From JACQSU01 sp964359785 (GTDB lineage: Archaea > Nanobdellota > Nanobdellia > Woesearchaeales > JAGWAF01), in NCBI GenBank assembly GCA_964359785.1, contig CAYHWL010000063.1:1-8758 (forward strand): DNA of 8,758 bases, written 5' to 3'. How positions within the stretch are numbered: position 1 is the stretch's first letter; each line of letters starts with the position of its first letter. This document shows, piece by piece, positions 6,018-8,758 of the stretch. The notes below the pieces were generated by a model that searched no databases, was not told where the DNA came from, and was given only the letters and a program-made list of their open reading frames with translations. Made by a program: the position numbers and the translations under genes.

Positions 6018-6970
6018 GATTGCCCTAAAAGCTCCAGATCGTGCTTTGTCATCATCTTCACGAGATCCTGGAAGGAGACCTTAGGCTCCCAACCAAGTGT
6101 CTTTTTTATCTTCCAAGGATTGGCCTGAAGGATGCTAGTCTCCTTGCGCACCAAGGCAGGGTCTATCTCGACATATCTCTCATAATCATCAATACCCGCG
6201 CACTTGAATGAAAGCTCCACAAATTCCCTCACAGTGTGGACTTCGCTTGTGCCGACAACAAAATCATCTGGAACGTCAGCCTGCGCGATGAGACGCATCG
6301 CTTCGACATAATCCCCTGCAAAACCCCAATCTCTTCTGACATCAAGATTCCCAAGGATAAGGCTATTTGCCTTGCCTGCTTTTATCTTGGCCACAGCGCT
6401 CGTGATCTTCCTTGTCACAAAATCTATAGGGCGCAATGGGCTCTCATGATTGAATAGAATCGCGCTTGACGCGAAAAGTCCATGCGCGTCCCTATATTGT
6501 TTGACCACGAATTGAGCATATGCCTTTGACGCAGAATAAGGCGTGACTGGCGAGAACGGAGTGGATTCATCCTGTGGACTAGTGAGAGGATTGCCAAACA
6601 CTTGAGCGCTGCCCGCCTGAAAAAAACGTATCTTGGGACCCACCTGTCTGATAGCCTCAAGAAGGATGAGGGGGACACCGCCATTCACTTGATTGCTGCC
6701 TACAGGATCGGAAGTGTATTGCGCGTAATTACTGATCGCTGCCAGATTGAAGATGACATCCGGCCTTTCAATGCGCAAAACGCTTTTCATGAACTCGAAA
6801 TTGGTGAGCGACGCTTCCTTGATTATCAAATCATCTTTTAGATGCTCAACGTTCCCTAGCCCTGACCTGCCGGGCCTGACAATACCAATTATCTCATGGC
6901 CATCACGCAGGAGGGACTCTGCAAGATAGGCGCCATCCATGCTGGTGATACCCGTCACTAGCGCCCTCAT
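6011..6970 (-). CDS. GMD-like SDR with altered active site (putative GDP-sugar 4-ketoreductase/epimerase or divergent dehydratase)
   Basis: A 319-aa paralogue of the adjacent gmd product, alignable nearly end to end: FNHES (173-177), FVTRKIT (184-190), GNLDVRRDWGFAGDYVEAM (207-225), and LGW-P--SFQ-LVKMM near the C-terminus (292-307) all match. Two catalytic landmarks differ. The Ser-x-Glu of GMD is Ser-x-Gln here (AGSAQVFG, S121, Q123), although Y145 and K149 of YxxxK are kept at the same spacing. The glycine-rich loop is GITSMDG (7-13), with Ser for the middle Gly. The NADP-phosphate region is also changed (VRPGRSGLGN, 31-40). In known GMDs the Glu drives water elimination, so this protein may have moved to reduction or epimerisation of the GMD product, or act as a partner subunit; this is inferred. 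The start overlaps the epimerase stop (TGATG), with GGATGTG 5 nt upstream. Confidence 0.85.
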   Translation of the reverse strand: MRALVTGITSMDGAYLAESLLRDGHEIIGIVRPGRSGLGNVEHLKDDLIIKEASLTNFEFMKSVLRIERPDVIFNLAAISNYAQYTSDPVGSNQVNGGVPLILLEAIRQVGPKIRFFQAGSAQVFGNPLTSPQDESTPFSPVTPYSASKAYAQFVVKQYRDAHGLFASSAILFNHESPLRPIDFVTRKITSAVAKIKAGKANSLILGNLDVRRDWGFAGDYVEAMRLIAQADVPDDFVVGTSEVHTVREFVELSFKCAGIDDYERYVEIDPALVRKETSILQANPWKIKKTLGWEPKVSFQDLVKMMTKHDLELLGQSL

Positions 6971-7860
6971 CAGAGCACATCCTTATAGAAATCGATGGTC
7001 TTTGCCAATGCCGCATCGATATCTGTCCTGGCCTGCCAACCAAGCGCATCCTTGATACGTTCTGTGGAGCAGATGACTTTTGTCGGACCCCAAGTGGGCT
7101 TCTCCAGCGCGGTGTATCTAGCATCGGTGATCTTGGTTATCTTCTTGCCCATCTCACCAATAGATGTGCCTTTCCCAGAGCCGACATTGAGCGTGCCTTT
7201 GTAGTCTGACTCTAAACCTTTGATAATAGCATCAACCGCATCCTCCACGAAAACAAAGTCTCTTATCGGATGAGGATTCCATATCTCGACTGTCTTATCC
7301 GTTATAGCTCCTGTGATAGTCTGCGGAATCAGATTCGGGAACACCTTCCAATCCTGATTTGGGCCAAAGATGTTGCCAAAACGGAAGATGAGGATAGGGA
7401 GGTCTTTTTGCAGTCTTTTTGCTACGAATTCTGCAAGCCCTTTTGTGAATACATAATTATCCTGATAGATATCAAGCGGCGAAGTCTCTTCATCCAAAGC
7501 GGCATCACCAGCCGCATAGAGGACAACTGACGAAGGGAAGATGATCTTCTTCACACCCCTGCCCTTCAATGCCTCAAAAAGCCGGAAAGTGACATCGACA
7601 TTGGTCTTGTATGCTTCGCTTAGGTTTTCACAGTATCTCTTGTTCGTCAAAGCGGCAAGATGGATCACATAATCAAATCCTTGATCAAGCCATTCAAAAT
7701 CAGAGATAGTCAGATCCTCTTGGATGGTCGAGACCTGCAATTGCGGCGGATCAAGCGAGACATTGAGCACATCAGCGCCTCTCTCCTGGAGCCGCCTGAT
7801 CAGATTAGTGCCTATAAAACCACTTCCTCCAGTGACCAAAATGTTCGCACCTTGCAGCAT
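6970..7860 (-). CDS. NAD(P)-dependent nucleotide-sugar epimerase/dehydratase (extended SDR)
   Basis: A 296-aa member of the GalE/WcaG-like extended SDR family. The NAD(P)-binding loop GGSGFIG (11-17) starts a Rossmann fold; HLAALTN (67-73) is the usual strand-4 motif. The catalytic region is FPSSVVLY (108-115; S110, S111) with Y136 and K140 in YVFTK, then FRFGNIFGPNQ (159-169) and RDFVFVEDAVDAI (200-212), typical of sugar-nucleotide epimerases. The reaction (4-epimerisation, 3,5-epimerisation with reduction, or dehydration) cannot be told from motifs alone; working on the GDP-4-keto sugar from gmd is plausible. The frame extends to ATGs at 7908 and 7887, but GAGGTG at 7876-7871, 10 nt before this ATG, and the fit of MLQGANILVTGG to family N-termini set the start. 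The gene follows the phosphatase gene by 31 nt and overlaps the next gene by 1 nt. Confidence 0.85.
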   Translation of the reverse strand: MLQGANILVTGGSGFIGTNLIRRLQERGADVLNVSLDPPQLQVSTIQEDLTISDFEWLDQGFDYVIHLAALTNKRYCENLSEAYKTNVDVTFRLFEALKGRGVKKIIFPSSVVLYAAGDAALDEETSPLDIYQDNYVFTKGLAEFVAKRLQKDLPILIFRFGNIFGPNQDWKVFPNLIPQTITGAITDKTVEIWNPHPIRDFVFVEDAVDAIIKGLESDYKGTLNVGSGKGTSIGEMGKKITKITDARYTALEKPTWGPTKVICSTERIKDALGWQARTDIDAALAKTIDFYKDVL

Positions 7861-7870
7861 AAACGATAAG

Positions 7871-7876
7871 CACCTC
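7871..7876 (-). promoter_or_regulatory. Ribosome binding site setting the epimerase start
   Basis: GAGGTG on the minus strand is a strong archaeal Shine-Dalgarno core 10 nt before the ATG at 7860. It lies downstream of the in-frame ATG at 7887, which would otherwise be possible, and so favours the shorter protein. Confidence 0.5.
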
Positions 7877-7891
7877 TTGGGGTTCATAAAA

Positions 7892-8719
7892 CTAATGGCT
7901 ATCCTCATAGATAGGTTTTGTGATATTCAGGAGGCTCTGAAAGATGCCTGGGACGCTCACAAGGACGGCATCCTTTGTCATATCAAAATCTGAACCGTCC
8001 AGGCAAGTGACTTTTAGGCCTGCAGGTCCGCAGATAGGGAGCAATGGCGCGATATCCCACGGCTTTTGCCCAATACAAATGCACCCATCTATCTTTCCAG
8101 CCAACAGATCATGGATGTTGTTGCTGATACAACATTGGGTGAGGAGAGCATTAACATCACTCGTGTAGAGGTCATCAAGATATGGCAGGATCATCCTGCG
8201 AGCTTGACCCTTGCCAGATTCATATGCTATCTTGGAGTGTTCCAGCCTCGATTCTATCGAGAGAGGTGGATCGTATCTGACCAATCTTCTCCTTTGCCAG
8301 TCATACTTTGAAAATGAATGGCCATCACCAGCGAAGAGACTCTCGCTTCTGGGGAAATACATCACGCCAAGCAAAGGATTCTTGTCTCGCACAAGACTTA
8401 TCAGGATGCCGTATTCCTTGCCCATGACCATAGGTATCGTGCCATCGATAGGGTCTATCACCCAGAGCAACCCATCTGGAAAGGGCATATCCTCATCTGC
8501 GGATTCCTCCGCAAGAAATGAATGGACGTCGCTCGACTGATCAAGCATGTTTGTGATCAGGCGTTCAAGTCTCCTGTCTACACGCGTGCAGAAATCAGAA
8601 GAGGTCTTCCAATCTGGACGATACTGGTCTGAATCCTGCAACAACTTTTGGCTCATCTGCCCTGCCTGCAGAGCGGCATCCACAGCATTGCCCAGATATC
8701 TTTGGATGCTCCGCATCAT
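7892..8719 (-). CDS. Inositol-monophosphatase-family sugar/phospho-metabolite phosphatase
   Basis: A 275-aa Mg2+-dependent phosphatase of the IMPase/FBPase superfamily, of normal length. All metal-site motifs are present: K38 and D42 in WKTSSDFCTRVD (37-48), AEES (70-73; metal Glu), WVIDPIDGT (86-94; D89 and D92 with the DGT core), and PWD (220-222; third Asp) followed by GPAGLKVTCLDG (231-242). The loop after DGT reads IPMVMG instead of the NFxxG common in true inositol monophosphatases, so the substrate may be another phosphate: inositol phosphate, fructose bisphosphate, histidinol phosphate, PAP or a sugar phosphate precursor. It opens the visible nucleotide-sugar run, 31 nt before the epimerase. 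The start could be either of two consecutive ATGs (8719 or 8716); a GAAGTGA motif at 8727-8721 spaces better with the second. The preceding gene ends 1 nt before the first ATG. Confidence 0.82.
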   Translation of the reverse strand: MMRSIQRYLGNAVDAALQAGQMSQKLLQDSDQYRPDWKTSSDFCTRVDRRLERLITNMLDQSSDVHSFLAEESADEDMPFPDGLLWVIDPIDGTIPMVMGKEYGILISLVRDKNPLLGVMYFPRSESLFAGDGHSFSKYDWQRRRLVRYDPPLSIESRLEHSKIAYESGKGQARRMILPYLDDLYTSDVNALLTQCCISNNIHDLLAGKIDGCICIGQKPWDIAPLLPICGPAGLKVTCLDGSDFDMTKDAVLVSVPGIFQSLLNITKPIYEDSH

Positions 8720-8720
8720 C

Positions 8721-8758
8721 TCACTTCTTTAGCCCTTCCTTTATGCAATCCGCGACAT
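8721..8758 (-). CDS. 3' end of an upstream gene (partial)
   Basis: One minus-strand frame reads VADCIKEGLKK and then a TGA stop at 8723-8721, 1 nt before the phosphatase ATG. The composition looks like a charged C-terminal helix and the tight spacing looks operonic, but only 11 residues are visible, so no function can be named. Of the other two frames, one closes after five residues and the other runs across the phosphatase start into a TGA. Confidence 0.4.
   Translation of the reverse strand, partial: VADCIKEGLKK

Noticed and set aside
7883..7890. TTTATGAA on the minus strand, 26-27 nt before the epimerase ATG
   Set aside because: The spacing fits the other promoters, but the box is imperfect (G in the TATA core) and the strong GAGGTG site between it and the ATG argues for a leadered, operonic start. 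Kept only as a weak possibility.
8211..8540. Plus-strand open frame of about 109 codons within the phosphatase gene
   Set aside because: It is the antisense shadow of conserved IMPase motifs and shows no independent coding signal.
8739..8746. GCATAAAG on the minus strand upstream of the phosphatase gene
   Set aside because: Poor TATA match inside the coding end of the preceding gene; spacing to the second ATG may be chance.
1..8758. CRISPR, tRNA, rRNA, insertion sequence or inverted-repeat boundaries
   Set aside because: Scanning both strands showed no regularly spaced repeats, no cloverleaf-sized gap and no transposase motifs; intergenic space is under 85 bases everywhere.

Overview
The window looks like archaeal chromosome, most likely from a small, uncultivated lineage of the DPANN type; the phylum is an inference. 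Four genes at the heads of transcription units have a TATA box centred 26-28 nt upstream of the ATG and no Shine-Dalgarno sequence between, the signature of archaeal leaderless mRNAs. Genes inside operons instead have GGTG/GAGGTG-type ribosome binding sites. The leftmost gene encodes a secreted, Cys-rich protein with six N-X-S/T sequons, as is common for archaeal surface proteins. There is no rRNA, tRNA, CRISPR array or mobile element, and no gene-free stretch longer than about 80 bases.

Layout. (1) 20-916, minus: secreted Cys-rich, sequon-rich protein. (2) 917-989: 73-bp divergent promoter with back-to-back TATA boxes. (3) 990-2483, plus: MATE/Wzx-like polysaccharide (lipid-linked glycan) flippase. 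Its stop codon overlaps that of (4) 2480-4237, minus: a multi-pass GT-C glycosyltransferase of the GT39/PMT/ArnT type. It is translationally coupled (ATGA overlap) to (5) 4234-4371, minus: a 45-residue single-span membrane protein. (6) 4372-4452: second divergent promoter, apparently one TATA core read both ways. (7) 4453-4983, plus: small class I SAM methyltransferase. (8) 4988-8719, minus: a nucleotide-sugar gene run, in transcription order inositol-monophosphatase-family phosphatase, NAD(P)-dependent sugar epimerase/dehydratase, a divergent GDP-mannose-4,6-dehydratase paralogue, and a canonical GDP-mannose 4,6-dehydratase. The last codons of one more upstream gene lie at the right edge.

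Together the genes read as part of a surface-glycan locus. The minus-strand run would make and modify GDP-activated 6-deoxy sugars (GDP-mannose to GDP-4-keto-6-deoxymannose and onward). The methyltransferase may decorate the glycan or a sugar precursor. The flippase would move a lipid-linked glycan across the membrane, and the GT-C enzyme would transfer sugar on the outer face from a lipid-phosphate donor. The secreted protein is a plausible acceptor, though that link rests only on proximity and sequons. The most unusual points are the tandem GMD pair in which the second copy has lost the catalytic Glu (Gln instead) and the central Gly of the nucleotide-binding loop, the coupled 45-aa membrane protein, and the very regular leaderless promoter architecture.
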